Assembly: GCA_964247055.1 (NCBI GenBank)
Contig: OZ176056.1
Location: forward strand, 4,402,001-4,466,000
Reading direction: 5' to 3'
Origin: Paragordius varius
Taxonomy: Eukaryota; Nematomorpha
Length of the DNA: 64,000 bases
Below the pieces are notes generated by a model that ran no database searches, had not been told where the DNA came from, and saw only the letters and a program-made list of their open reading frames with translations. Position 1 is the stretch's first letter. Every line of letters starts with the position of its first letter. A program made the position numbers and the translations under genes. Shown here piece after piece: positions 12,800 through 23,572 of the stretch.

Positions 12800-15700
12800 T
12801 CATGATATAACGCATTGTTCTTGTGATATACAATAAATACTTTACGTTGCCGTCCCCAGATAATATTAAAATTTTTAATTTTTAGATGTGATCGCCAATG
12901 ATGATAAAAATTTTTATGATATCAGAATTTTGCTTACGTTTTTAAATCTATCTATAATTTGTTTTTTTACTTTTATTATAAAAACCGTTTTATACCGTTT
13001 CTATCATGTCTCATAATGGCAAGAAGTACTCTTTAACCAAATTTCGCTAAAAATGGTTGTTAAAAATATGCATTTTTTAAAAATTTTAGCTGATCTCAAA
13101 ATTTAGAATATACTTTGGATTATCGCGCCATCTGGGCAGATTGTCATTTAATTTGAGAGAACAAGACCATTTTAAAAGGGCGGAAAAATGGGACTTTCGG
13201 AGCCAATTCTAAGACTTCAAATTCTTAAAATATTGTTGTACTTTTTATATGTAGTTTGTGTGTTTTAGTGATATTTTTTGGAAAAAGCATTTAAATTTTA
13301 TTTAAATAATGTGGGCAAATTTGGCGATTTTTTGATATTGAGGTCTTTCCATAAAAGTGCAATATATTTTATGACTACCACCATAATAATTCTGATACAT
13401 TTTCCTATCAGAATAATTATATATATATTTCATCAGGATATTTTTATATTCACTATACATATAGGTTAAAGCATTAAGTTTAACATTGCAAATTTAGATT
13501 CAATTGAATTAACTGCATTCCGTTCACAAGTACCATCATCCGTTTCATCAAGTAAATTAAACATTTTTACACAAAAATCATTTTTAATAGCACAAAATTG
13601 GTAATCTTTTTTCAGGAGACGAAACTTTTACGAATAAATTTATGGCAAATTTTCTATTAACTAATACATTTATATCGTATGCAAACTCTGGAGTAAAAAA
13701 TTGAGTGCTATTTTCCAAATCATACATATACCAATAGTACATACACAGCCAAAATATATTTAAGATATAATTAATGATCAATTATATTTTTATGATCTCG
13801 CACTCTTGCACTTTTTTAAAATATATAAACTAGCTACAAGTTAAAATAAACTCTATCATCAATTAATATAAAATGTTAATAGATAAAACATAACTAAAAC
13901 GTTTGCTTTTGGTGTAAAACCAGTAGTTTTTGGCAAAATTTTATTTAATATGCAACATGAAATAATAGTTTAGTATTGCAGTTATCATTTTATAATAAAT
14001 ATTTTGAGTTTATAAAATTATAATTTAATCTTGTAAATATAAAGCTATTATTAATACAATCACGTACATACTCTTAAAGAGTCAGTTATATAACACGTTT
14101 GTTATATAAATAATTAGGTCAATCTTTATCTTCGTTTTCATCTTCCAATTCGCTTTCGTCTTTACAAGGCCCCGGTTTAAGCGCTTCCATACCCAATTTA
14201 GGGCCATCGGCAGGTTTAATTGGGTCCATAGCTAGTTTGGGGGGAGCAATGGGTGTGGGTGCTATTTCACAAGCATCTTCTTTAGCATTAAGTTCGTTTG
14301 AAACTCAAAGCGCAAACACGATTGATTTTTCTTCCCAACAATCTGTAGTGCAATCAGATGCAAGTGAAGTCACGGAAAATACGGATGGTAAGTATATATC
14401 ATAGGAATAAATGTGATTGCAAAAATTCTAACCCCCTTTTTAACAATAAGATTTTACACTATTAACAAACACTGCAATAAGATTAATGTTTGAGTATAGC
14501 TTAAAAAGGATAGATTGTTATAGTTAAAGTTACTAATCACCTATTTTTAAAACCTAATATAACAGAATATCATTTAAACTTTATTGACCTCAGATATGCA
14601 AAAATAATCAATGTATTGAATATTTTAGCCATGCTGTGTTATAAAACCACAACTCGACAGACTACAAACTTAAGATTTGTAAAAATTTTAACCGAAGCAT
14701 TCCCAATAATATAATTTAGAATATTAAATGATCTCAAAAAAATTACCAATTTTAATTTAATTAAATAGATGAATATTGATTAAAATTGTTATATGCTATA
14801 AAAATTAAGAAACACCAATTAATGTGTATTGATGTAGCTTCCATATCAGAACCACCACATGTTTGTAAGTTGTTGCACATTTTATAATTTTTAAATTAAT
14901 ATAAATTATAATTTATTAGATTTTTGGATGTCATTTTTATGTATTAAGTGAAAAATATAGAAAATGATTTAATCATGAAAAAAATGGATTTGCATCAGCT
15001 TTAAATACTAATTAAGTCACAAAATTCTTATAATATTTCTAAAATGGCTAAGTATATAAAGATTTATAAAAAATTTGATAATATATTGTATCCATTTATT
15101 TGATTATACAGTACAATTACGAAGAGAGATCGAAGCGTTATGTAAAATAATTTAAAAAATCTTTAAGCAAATTACATTGGTGCCACTTGTAAGATTAATT
15201 TAGATTTCTGTTTTTCCAAGTTTTTAGCTTGTTAAATAGATTTATATAAAATTATGTTGTTTGTCATAATTTGATTCGCAATGCCCTAACACGTGGTACC
15301 AAAGGTATTAAAGTTCAACTACGTTCATTAGGGAATTTTATTTGTTAAATCTAAATCTATGCCTTCTTAAGTTATGGAAACGATGCTAAATCTTATATAT
15401 TCATATCATATTTAGCTATGTTCGACCAAAGTAAATCCTCCATATTTTTTAACATATTAACCCATACCTATCCTACATAGTCATTCAATCACCTTTGGAA
15501 AGTATCTTGTTTTAAATAATATATTATCATTCTTTTTCCTAGCTTTTCAACGATACGGTTTTGTTTTAATTATTATTTATCCATTCCATATTTATACACG
15601 GTGCGACCAAATAATATCAGCTTATAGATAAACATTTATAAACGTTTAACGATACTGATATTCAAAATTTTAAAATTGGTTTAGCCTAAAATAAAAAATT

Positions 15701-16335
15701 GGAGGAAATTGCGTCATCTAATTTTTTTGTTAAAGGGTATCTTAAGGATAATTCAAAATGCTAAATAATATAAAAGATTCTAAATTTTACAATAAATCCT
15801 TAATCCATTGCAGAATTAAAAAAGTATTTAGCGTCGAAATCGAACCAAAAAAAATCGTTCCATTAATTTTAGAAGTTAAAGGTTGGTCAATTTTACATTT
15901 AACTTACTTTGATGTCCTTCCAATTCAAGGTTCAATATCATAAAACAATATGCACATATATATTGTTAATAGCGTATGATAAAAAATAAATCTTGTTAAT
16001 ATAATAAAAAACAAATTTGATGTTGAGGGAAACATTGTTCAATTTAACCATTTTTGCTTTTGTAACCATACGCTACCAATAGAGCAAAAATAATGTGAAT
16101 TGGCCAAATGTGCATAAATAAGTCGCAAGATACGAATGGTTAAAAAAAATTTTTGGTATTTTTTATTTTTACAATAGACTTCAAGATTATAATACCTGGT
16201 TAATTGATAAATATATAATAAAAGTGATTCTCACATAATTTATTAGTTCAAATTGTCAATTAATACTTCGATAATTAAAAATAAAACATTCCCATTTAAC
16301 TTAACTTTTTTTCAACTTATATGGGTTTTACAATC

Positions 16336-16374
<39 letters not shown>

Positions 16375-18446
16375 TATTAGGTTCGATGAATATGCTCGAA
16401 TGTAACATATTTTTATAATTCAAACAAATTTTGGCTTATTTAAAGTTTTAATTGTTGCATAAAACTCTTTCTCCTCTCAAAATGTCTACAAAAATATCCT
16501 GACCAAAAATTTATCGGATAGGAATGTATATCAGAATTGCTTTTCGTTTTAACTCTTACGATGGATTTAAGAAAGTTATTTACACTTTTGTGCTAAGTGC
16601 TCCATATCAGAAAATGACCGGCCATTTTTTAAATAACTTTTTTTGATAAAAGCTGAATGTCTTATTCCAAAAAATGTCACTACATCATAAACTGCAAATA
16701 AAAAGCAATACAATATTTTAAAAATATAATTTTTTGATGTTGGCTAATGGGGTTCTGAAGCTTTGGCAAAATAAATGCAAAAATGCGATTGGGCGATAAA
16801 AATTTTAAATATATGTTATGTTTTCAAATTAAATTTCTAATGCCTACTTTTTTCTTAATTTCAATTAAATATTTTTGAGCGTAATTACTGCTATTTTCAG
16901 CCGTGATATCAACGGTATAACTATAATATTAAGTCTAATTATGAGATGCTGAACATTTATAACTCGACTTTGGTTTAAAAATTCGTTCAACATCGAATGT
17001 AGGTTGCATTAAAATTTGAAAACGAACCTACCGTCAAATAAAATGAAGCTATATTAATGTTTAACATCATACAATAAAAAATCTTTTTTAATATCCATGT
17101 TTTTATTTTCTTGAATCCAAATGATGTTAAGTACGCTTTAACGAAATTTTGCAGAAAACTAAATTTTTAAACAAATATATTTCAAATATTTTGTAGACAC
17201 ATATTAAAATTTAGCATATATATAAGTTTTAATGCGATCCTGGGTTTGCTTTTATTTTAAAATAACTAGAATAATTAAAAAGAGAGAACAAATTTGAAAT
17301 AGCCTTATCTTATAATTTTAGCCTAATATTCAGTTTATGCGATTTATGTTATCAGTATTTGGATAAAGTATCAAGCTTTTACAAAAAAAATTTCTCTAAC
17401 AAAATGTACCCAAATTTTGCCATTTTCTGATATGGTGCAGTTATTATGCAGGTGATAAAAAGTTACTTAAATTTAAGGGTCAAAATCAAAAGCTGACCAT
17501 CCAATTACACTCATCTATATATATATATATATATATATTATAAAGTTTTTAATCCATAATATACATTTTCTCTTTATTTTATTAGCAATATAACTTTATA
17601 GGGTTTGATTTAAGATAATATTTTTTTAACGTGAAAAAGTTTCGCTTTCATTTAAAATAAATGCAAATTTTATATATGGCCCAATATCCCAAAGTAATTT
17701 TTGAGTTTTAGTTTTTTCCTCTGGTCTACTAAACAATCCAAAGCCTAATGTGTAAAATATAATTAGGAGGGTGGATTTACGAGTGTCCTAATATAATTTT
17801 TTGATATATAAAATAATAATTAATTTAATTTAATATAGTGTATCGTCATCTAAGTAAAATTTGTTTCTTAATTATCAAAAACATTATCTATCATATCCTA
17901 TTCAGATACCTTTCAAAGTAAAGTTGTTTTATATATTAAATATCTGTGTTGCTTATCATAGGATTGTCCGATGTGGCACAAGGTTACTTTTTCATACTTT
18001 ATTTTTAAGATTTAAACACTTTGTCAGAGGGTATTTTTCCCGCCTAAAAATTATTATTAAATAAGAAATGCAATCTTTCCTGGAAGGTAGAATTTATAAA
18101 ATATATTATATGGTCATTTATAAAATATAGAGGCTCAATATTTTTCACTGAGTAAGATGATTGAAAATAAACACATTCTAACCTAATTTTTTATAGCTGA
18201 GCCTGAAGCATTGGCGGGTATCATAATCTGATCTAATTACCAATTTCTTTTTTTATAGAATTAAAGGAATACCTTACACGTTAGTTTACGTTCTTATATT
18301 AAAAATCTATATAATAGAACGCATAAGTGTGTTTTTAAGTATGAATTATTTTAGAATATTTTATCAATAAATTTGTTGTAATTAGCTAGGAGCCATTTCG
18401 GTATCAACCAAATTTTATACATTTAGCTGCCGAAATCGAAAATTAG
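120..18446 (+). CDS. MEG-A: phase-1 micro-exon gene, function unknown (5' end outside window)
   Basis: Spliced model read from AG/GT borders, phase and comparison with MEG-B. Exons: 120-206, 447-560, 635-676, 731-781, 1647-1715, 1793-1843, 2249-2320, 2380-2442, 6767-6778, 6972-7037, 14169-14387, 14838-14864, 15112-15141, 15168-15188, 15263-15304, 15416-15430, 15543-15557, 16178-16198, 16381-16401, 17839-17853, 17962-17982, 18010-18030, 18066-18086, 18131-18151, 18197-18217, 18259-18279, 18386-18400, 18427-18446 (TAG stop). Every internal exon is a multiple of 3 and split phase 1 at both ends; the joined frame has no stop. The N-terminal half carries motifs such as IGNITTNRIDEVY and TKLLVMAPKDK. 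The 219-nt exon is Gly/Ser/Ala-rich. The tail is an acidic amphipathic helix-like segment (LSDVAQDLNTLSEEM, then ELKEYLTPRSHF). Large introns carry a hAT element, foldback repeats and a gypsy fossil. Exon 15263-15304 has TT, not AG, before it. No signal peptide is visible because the start lies to the left. A 21-nt candidate at 14920-14940 is uncertain. I do not recognise the family. Confidence 0.72.
3070..3420 (+). pseudogene. Inverted, shortened copy of part of the hAT transposase
   Basis: The + strand here matches the reverse complement of about 4390-4990: ATCTTAATCAAAACATTATT, then ACGCTATTCAAACAGCTACT, then a GCCAGCGATTGAAAT block, then ATAATTTTATACCATTAA. It reads as decayed IHNAIQTATDFLPLD on the + strand, opposite to the main transposase of the same element. 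A stretch present in the main copy is missing. Confidence 0.8.
4400..6364 (-). pseudogene. hAT transposase with BED zinc finger, broken
   Basis: Read on the - strand: 6364-6029 encodes an N-terminal BED-type zinc finger (CIICEGEFTLAHGG, then KHDVTKHMETQKHK). 5959-5663 encodes the start of the catalytic region (HSFRSMDC, then SDASNHHETKLFPTLIRYF, where the first catalytic Asp is usual). 5036-4578 continues it (IAYCTDNTNTNF, then ADIIHNAIQTA). The frame is lost between about 6028 and 5960, and the gene is split by a 583-bp MITE at 5034-5616. The C-terminal dimerisation part is not intact. The product resembles ZBED/SCAND3-like hAT transposases. It cannot be active as it stands. Confidence 0.85.
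5034..5616. mobile_element. piggyBac-type MITE, copy 1, nested in the hAT element
   Basis: Flanked by TTAA at 5030-5033 and 5617-5620. One end reads CACTTCGATTCAAATTGGGG, the other CCCCAATTTGAATCGAAGG then a further 23 bp to CCAAGTG. Just inside each end is a short palindrome (GGGGTATCTAAATACCCC on the left). It splits the transposase reading frame, so it is younger than the hAT element. No coding capacity. Confidence 0.88.
7494..8272. mobile_element. Foldback-like repeat family, copy 1
   Basis: The left end has TTGATGAAATATATAT and the right end ATATATTTCATCAGGTTA. The left half carries a TACCAGGATTATCATGG / TTTTGGTTTTGGTCCTTACG block, and the right half carries the inverted counterpart (CTTTATACCACTCGTTAAAG region). 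No recognisable coding sequence. Confidence 0.65.
8400..9480. mobile_element. Foldback-like repeat family, copy 2
   Basis: Same block order: ATGTATCAGGATGGTGCTTT at 8470, AGATGTGGACTCCAAAAGTC at 8680, then the inverse half with TTGAGACTTTCGGAGC at 9260 and AAAACCAAAAACCATTCTG near 9430. The short open frame inside it is not conserved between copies. Confidence 0.6.
10321..10640 (-). repeat. LTR of the gypsy fossil, left arm
   Basis: Ends TGATGTT...CCCCA when read on the - strand; a C-rich run at 10641-10652 is the complement of the polypurine tract. An AT microsatellite lies inside. Confidence 0.75.
12538..12858 (+). repeat. LTR of the gypsy fossil, right arm
   Basis: Starts TGATGTTAGAGG directly after a G-rich polypurine tract (12527-12537) and ends CCGTCCCCA. 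Nearly identical to 10321-10640 in inverse orientation. Confidence 0.75.
16490..17510. mobile_element. Foldback-like repeat family, copy 4
   Basis: AAAATATCCTGACCAAAAAT at 16493, ATATCAGAATTGCTTTTCG, GTGCTCCATATCAGAAAATG, and a right part with GCCATTTTCTGATATGGTGC near 17420. Lies in a MEG-A intron between 16381-16401 and 17839-17853. Confidence 0.6.
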
Positions 18447-18887
18447 CAAATTATATGTTTTAAGGGTCATATTTATTATTTATAAGCAGCCAGACAATAA
18501 ATTATCTTTGATTTATATTTATTTTACATCAAGTTGGTTCTTAAGGGTTTTAAAAGTGTTCTTAAACACTCTTACAATTTTTTTACCTATACATTTTATC
18601 AATCCAACTATATATCATGCATGTGTGCTATCATTAGCTAATATATATATCTATATATATATTAATCTAAACTTTTGGATTAATTACAACCTTTTCTCAT
18701 TATAGTTTTCTAGGCGTAATTAGCGATTTTTTGCCTAAACTATCAGTGAGTTATATACCAAAATAAGCTTAAAACAAAAAGCTGTTTTGAAAATTATAAT
18801 AAAGGAAAAATATATAATTAGATATTAGGTTAACAACATATATATAAATATTTGCTAAAATATACTTTAACATAAAAGTTTAAGGAC

Positions 18888-18983
18888 AACTTGAAATGTT
18901 TAATATCCAACTTTTTAGATTTAAGGACACTATCGACATTAACGTTCATTTAAATGTTAAAGACACTATTGAAGTGTAAAAGT
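18888..18983. repeat. Fragment of the CCATTTGCACTTCAAG MITE family
   Basis: GGACAACTTGAAATGTTTAA and GACACTATTGAAGTGTAAAA match the right-hand unit series of the family. The rest is missing. Confidence 0.4.
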
Positions 18984-19689
18984 TTTAAAATATTATTTTT
19001 ACCTTTATGAAATCCAATTTTTAAAATAAAAATATAAATATGGGGATGATCAAGATGATTATTAAATGCTAATTATTGGGTTATTTGAATTAATCAAATA
19101 AATTTTGTTATAAACAAAATATTCATAACTATATAAAGAATAATTAACCAATTTAAGGTAGGTGCATCAATTAGTTGTGATACGATAAACAAACGAAAAT
19201 TTTATAATGCTTCATTGGGAAATTAAATTAAATATACAGATCAATATTTATAAATAGGTAAATTGGTTAATTTCACCCTCTGGTTTCCTGTGACATCAAG
19301 AAATTGCAATAATATGGGACAAACCATATCAGGATAATGAATATTTCTATGATATGCGGTTAAAATGCAAGAAAAAAAATTTCATTTTTCTGTTATCCAA
19401 AATATAAAAAATTTCAATTTATCGCACATAAACTTAGATTATAATAAAAATAGAAATAATCAATCGATAAGCTTAAACATAGCCTTCGCCAAAATTTTGG
19501 CATAAGGAAAACTATTTAGCTATTTCTTCTATCTATTTTTGATGGTGGCTTAATTTAACAAAATAGCACCCTAATATATTCCATTTGGTTATGTGAAGAA
19601 TTTGCTTTAAACTATGTTTAATGATACCCATTTTGCAGTGAAAAGATCTAAGCTAAATTTTTTATTTTACACGGAATATGTTAAAAATC

Positions 19690-20600
19690 AGGATTTGTTT
19701 TCCAGGTGTTTAAGCTATTCAAAAAAGATGTTCCAGTTGTAATCAACAAGGCATACCAGCGCTCTATAAATTCCCTTCTTACACGAAATATACCTGCAAA
19801 CACATTTAATATATTCTCTTGGGGAAAAGGTATTATTTGATTGTGGTCTATTAGAGGGTTAAGTCTTACCCAGTGAATTATTTAAGAGGTTGACAAGTTA
19901 TGCTGTTATCCTTTATTAAATCTTTATAATTTATATAGGGGTTTACCGAAAATTCGCTTCAAAGCCAAGTTATTTTTATATGGTTTCATATTTAATAAAG
20001 AGAGGAGCTAAATAAAAAAATGGGAGTTTATGAAAGAAGTAGCCTTAAATTCACAAATCTTTATGTGATGGCTGGTATAAGGCTTGCCCAGCGGTCATTA
20101 AAAAAACAAAAATTATTCATATAAAATATGTAATGACTTAAAACTTTATTTTGACAACTGCGAAGAGGGGTGGAGCTCTAATCTGCGGTTTATTACAAAA
20201 AGTCCTAACACATTTACCTTTTAATCTTGTTAAATATTTTCTCTAGGTCTATATGAAAATTGCCCTAAAGCAACGTGTTATTTAATATAATGGTTTATTT
20301 TTCAGAAACTAAAGATCTACTCTGGGGGCAATTTAAAAAAGGACTGGACTTAAATTAAAATTAATATATGTAGTTAAAACCATGAATGCACGCACAACCT
20401 ATCATACCTTTATTTTAAAAACGTTGAAAAATATTTGAAGGTAGCGAATTTTTCAAGGGGTCGAGGCCTAACCAACGGTTTATTTAATACGCTTTATTAA
20501 GCTGCCTTTGTATTAGAACTAGTTAAAACCTTATTCAATATATATGGTTTGGGTTTAAATTGCCTTAATATAACCTTATTTTTTAAATGGCGACACAAGT
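19690..20600. repeat. Degenerate tandem repeat, unit about 300 bp
   Basis: Related blocks recur at 19935, 20244 and 20540 (TACCGAAAATTCGCTTCAAA; TATATGAAAATTGCCCTAAA; GGTTTAAATTGCCTTAATAT). A second set is CTTACCCAGTGAATTATTTA, TTGCCCAGCGGTCATTA, TCTAATCTGCGGTTTATTA and CCTAACCAACGGTTTATTTA. Old and diverged. One open stretch (19688-19864) lies in it without a start codon. Confidence 0.45.
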
Positions 20601-22207
20601 GTAAAACGGTTAGGCGTGTTAATCGGTTAATTTTAAAAAAGTTCTGTAAACTTATACCAATAAAATCTATTTAAATTTTTTCCATAACTGGGCGAAATTC
20701 AGTTAAACAAAATTAATTTTGATATAGGCTTAATTTTTAATATGTCGTTATAAGGGGTGAGGTAAATATGGGGGCTAAAATAATGGTGGCTATTTTTGGT
20801 GCATTCTTAAACAAATTATTTAACTTGAATGGGACTACCTCCCTTTTTAAAATATTATGTCAAAGAGATTATTTTTGGGGACTTTGTTTTATAAACCCCC
20901 ATTTTTACAAAGTGTTCCAACTTAAGTCAGTATATTTAAATTCAAAATCGTTTATTTTATAAAAAATTCGAAATCCACATTTGTATTATTGCTTTTAAAA
21001 TATTTTATACCCAGTATGAACAAAATTTAAGAATACAAGTAGTTAAAACTATACACAATTATGAACTATATGTTAGCCTGTATATAAATAAGGAAATAAG
21101 AGTTAAGGTTTTAATTCTTAACACTAAGCTGTTGCTGGACAAAACTATTTTCAATGAATTAAAATATTATCCCCGAAATGGAAAAAAACAATAAACATGA
21201 ACTTTAATATAGCTAAAGTACAATGGCTTTATCTAAATTTGGCCAACTCAAAACAAACATATAAAAAGGGTAATTGGAGTTATTTTTTATTTTCTAAATA
21301 CTTTACTATTTATCATGCTCGGTATTTGCGTATGGATAGGTATGCAATAAATATAAATTATAAATTTAAAAAACATTTTTTCTACCGATTTGAAATCGTT
21401 AATTCTTAACTATTTTTTTACTGAATTGACATTAGGAAACATGACAGTTTTCTTGACACAAAATACATAAAATATGGAATCTATTGAAAATATTAATCAT
21501 TACAATAAAAAAAATTGATAGTGTTTTAGTGATTATAATTGAATTAAAAATTAAGACACTAAAAGCTCCCTTTAAGTTGAATTTACTTGTTGAATCAATT
21601 TATCCATTTTTTATAGTCTTTATCGGGTTTCCAACAAAAATATCTTCAGGGGCCATATTTTTACTTAAGATTTGGCGAGAATTATATTGAATTTATAACA
21701 GTAAATTTAAAAAAAAATTAAAATATATTTAAAAAATATCACCAATTATTTTAGAATTTTGCTAATTCTTTTCTATTTTGCTTTAAAAATTAAAATTTAG
21801 ATTATTTAAAATTTTTAGTTTACAATTTTTAAATTATTTCATAATTTTTTATATATTTGCGGAAGCACATATCGCGGGCGCCGTATATCTCTTAGTCTAC
21901 AAATTTATTTGAACTCAGATTTTAGCGACACAATCTCTTATATTATTTTATTTTAAAATATAAATGCGGTAAAATATTTGATATTTACACTAATTAATTA
22001 ATAATACAATCGGTTAAATTATATGCATAACATAAGCGAGATAAGAAAACTTTTTTATTTAAATCATGTTATTTAATTTCTAGGTTTGATTTTAAAATAT
22101 AATCAGTAATAAACTAGGTCCGAAAAAGTTAAGCCATACATATTTTTATTAGCTAACAATAAATATAACACAAATCAACCACTTTTTAATGTTAGTTGTG
22201 ATTTTAA

Positions 22208-22728
22208 CATTCGATTCAAATTGGTATAATACCCCAGACTAAATTTGAGTTAGGATTTTTAAAACTACTGAGGGAAACGGTAATTTAAATTTATGCTTCT
22301 ATCCTAATAAAAATTATATAAATATGCCAAAATATCTAAATAAAATTTTGTATTGAAAAACAAAGTTTTATGTCAAACTACTTCAACGCCATTTTTATTT
22401 TAAAAATTTTTTGCGTAATATCGTCATCATTTAATTTTAAGGTTAAAATCAAAGCTAATTTTTTATTTAAAATCTAATATTGATAGAAAAAGAAAAAGCT
22501 GTTTATTTTGTAATTTTTCTATTTTACCAGTGCACGCATGTCAGGTTAACTAAATTTTTACCTTTCGGTTTAATCTTAAAATAAGTAATATCAAGTATTT
22601 TTGAAAAAAAAATAATATTTTGGTTTTTTAATATTGTTTTAAGTGCAAGATTTGCCATCGTTTCGATTCTTTCCATATTTTTTGAAGAATTTAATTTTAA
22701 ATACCCCAATTTGAATTGAAGGACTAAG
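22208..22728. mobile_element. piggyBac-type MITE, copy 2
   Basis: TTAA at 22204-22207 and 22729-22732. Ends CATTCGATTCAAATTGG and CCCCAATTTGAATTGAAGG. The interior matches copy 1, with some deletions. It lies upstream of the first recognised MEG-B exon. Confidence 0.82.
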
Positions 22729-23082
22729 TTAATAAAAAAATCTTTAGTTTTAGTAAAACAAAAACACGGTATTTTGCAAAAATGTTAAAATGGCGTCAAA
22801 ATAGTTTAATATGGAGCTTTATTCCCAACTATATTTAATTAATCGAGGCATAATTAAAACCGTTCTTTAAGTAGTATTTTTATAAAATCAATATAAAAAT
22901 GGTCTGGAGTCACTAGTTATTCCATTTTGAATTGAAGACAATCTAAAACTTAAACTTTTCTAGCTAATTACAATACCAAAATAACCAATACCGCGTTTTG
23001 TTTTGCCATGTCGCATATAAAAAATACCTTTTAAAAGATCCAAAATTATTTATTTTTGCAAAATTTCGTTTTTTTCAAACAG

Positions 23083-23508
23083 TTTGTCTTACTATTCCAA
23101 CATTAAACTCACTGCCTGCTGAAGCTAACGGTGACAGAGAGGACGAAGTAAACACACTTTCAAATGATATACCTAATCATCCAATGCTAAATGGTATAAT
23201 ATATTTTAAAGTCGCCCACAATTTGCATAGAAAAAAATTACTGTTGATTTTCTGAGTAAATAATTATTCCTTAAAAGTGATTTAAATTAAACTTTATGAA
23301 AATTAGTTTAGAATTGATGTTTTATTTAATGATTTTTAAAAGATTGGGCAAAACTTCAACAAAGGCGACACCAGCAAGTCCTAGGGATTGCGATTGGAAA
23401 CATAACAAGCAATAAAATTGACCAAATATATCCGAATCAGTTTAATTTTACAAAGAAGAGTAATTATATAAAAATTATTTACTAATAACATAAAATAAAT
23501 TTTAAAAT

Positions 23509-23572
<64 letters not shown>

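Larger units (their letters stand above)
10321..12858. mobile_element. Ty3/gypsy LTR retrotransposon fossil, arranged as a palindrome
   Basis: A broken element. The - strand part (12117 to 10321) holds the end of an RNase H region, the integrase zinc-binding and core regions (DNASYFS, TPYHSKSNGMVERL) and a terminal LTR. A second partial copy of the 3' end (12118-12858), with its own LTR, lies on the + strand. The two arms, about 740 bp each, are nearly identical inverted repeats around a loop of about 1.06 kb. Gag, protease and most of the polymerase are absent. The high similarity of the arms suggests a fairly recent origin. It lies inside a foldback repeat in a MEG-A intron. Confidence 0.85.
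10095..13465. mobile_element. Foldback-like repeat, copy 3, interrupted by the gypsy element
   Basis: The left part at 10095-10320 (AATATCCTGATATGAAAT, then TTTTGGTTTTGCCCTCACG) and the right part at 12859-13465 (GGACTTTCGGAGCC, ending ATTTCATCAGGATATTT) together make one copy. The LTR element at 10321-12858 sits between them, so the foldback copy is the older of the two. Confidence 0.68.
18447..22203. other. Intergenic, MEG-A to MEG-B
   Basis: Holds a MITE fragment at 18888 and the degenerate 300-bp repeat. Otherwise only AT-rich sequence with short chance open frames (for example 20768-20962 and 21197-21409). The missing first exon of MEG-B probably lies somewhere between here and 23082, but I could not recognise it. 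A GC-rich spot at 21860-21900 is unexplained. Confidence 0.5.

Noticed and set aside
15758-15943. 61-codon open frame with an ATG
   Set aside because: Composition is mildly protein-like, but there is no recognisable motif or neighbour, and it lies inside a MEG-A intron.
19688-19864. Open stretch ending near a GT, looks like an exon in phase 1
   Set aside because: No start codon, lies in a degenerate tandem repeat, and no partner exons could be linked to it. It remains a weak candidate for the missing MEG-B start region.
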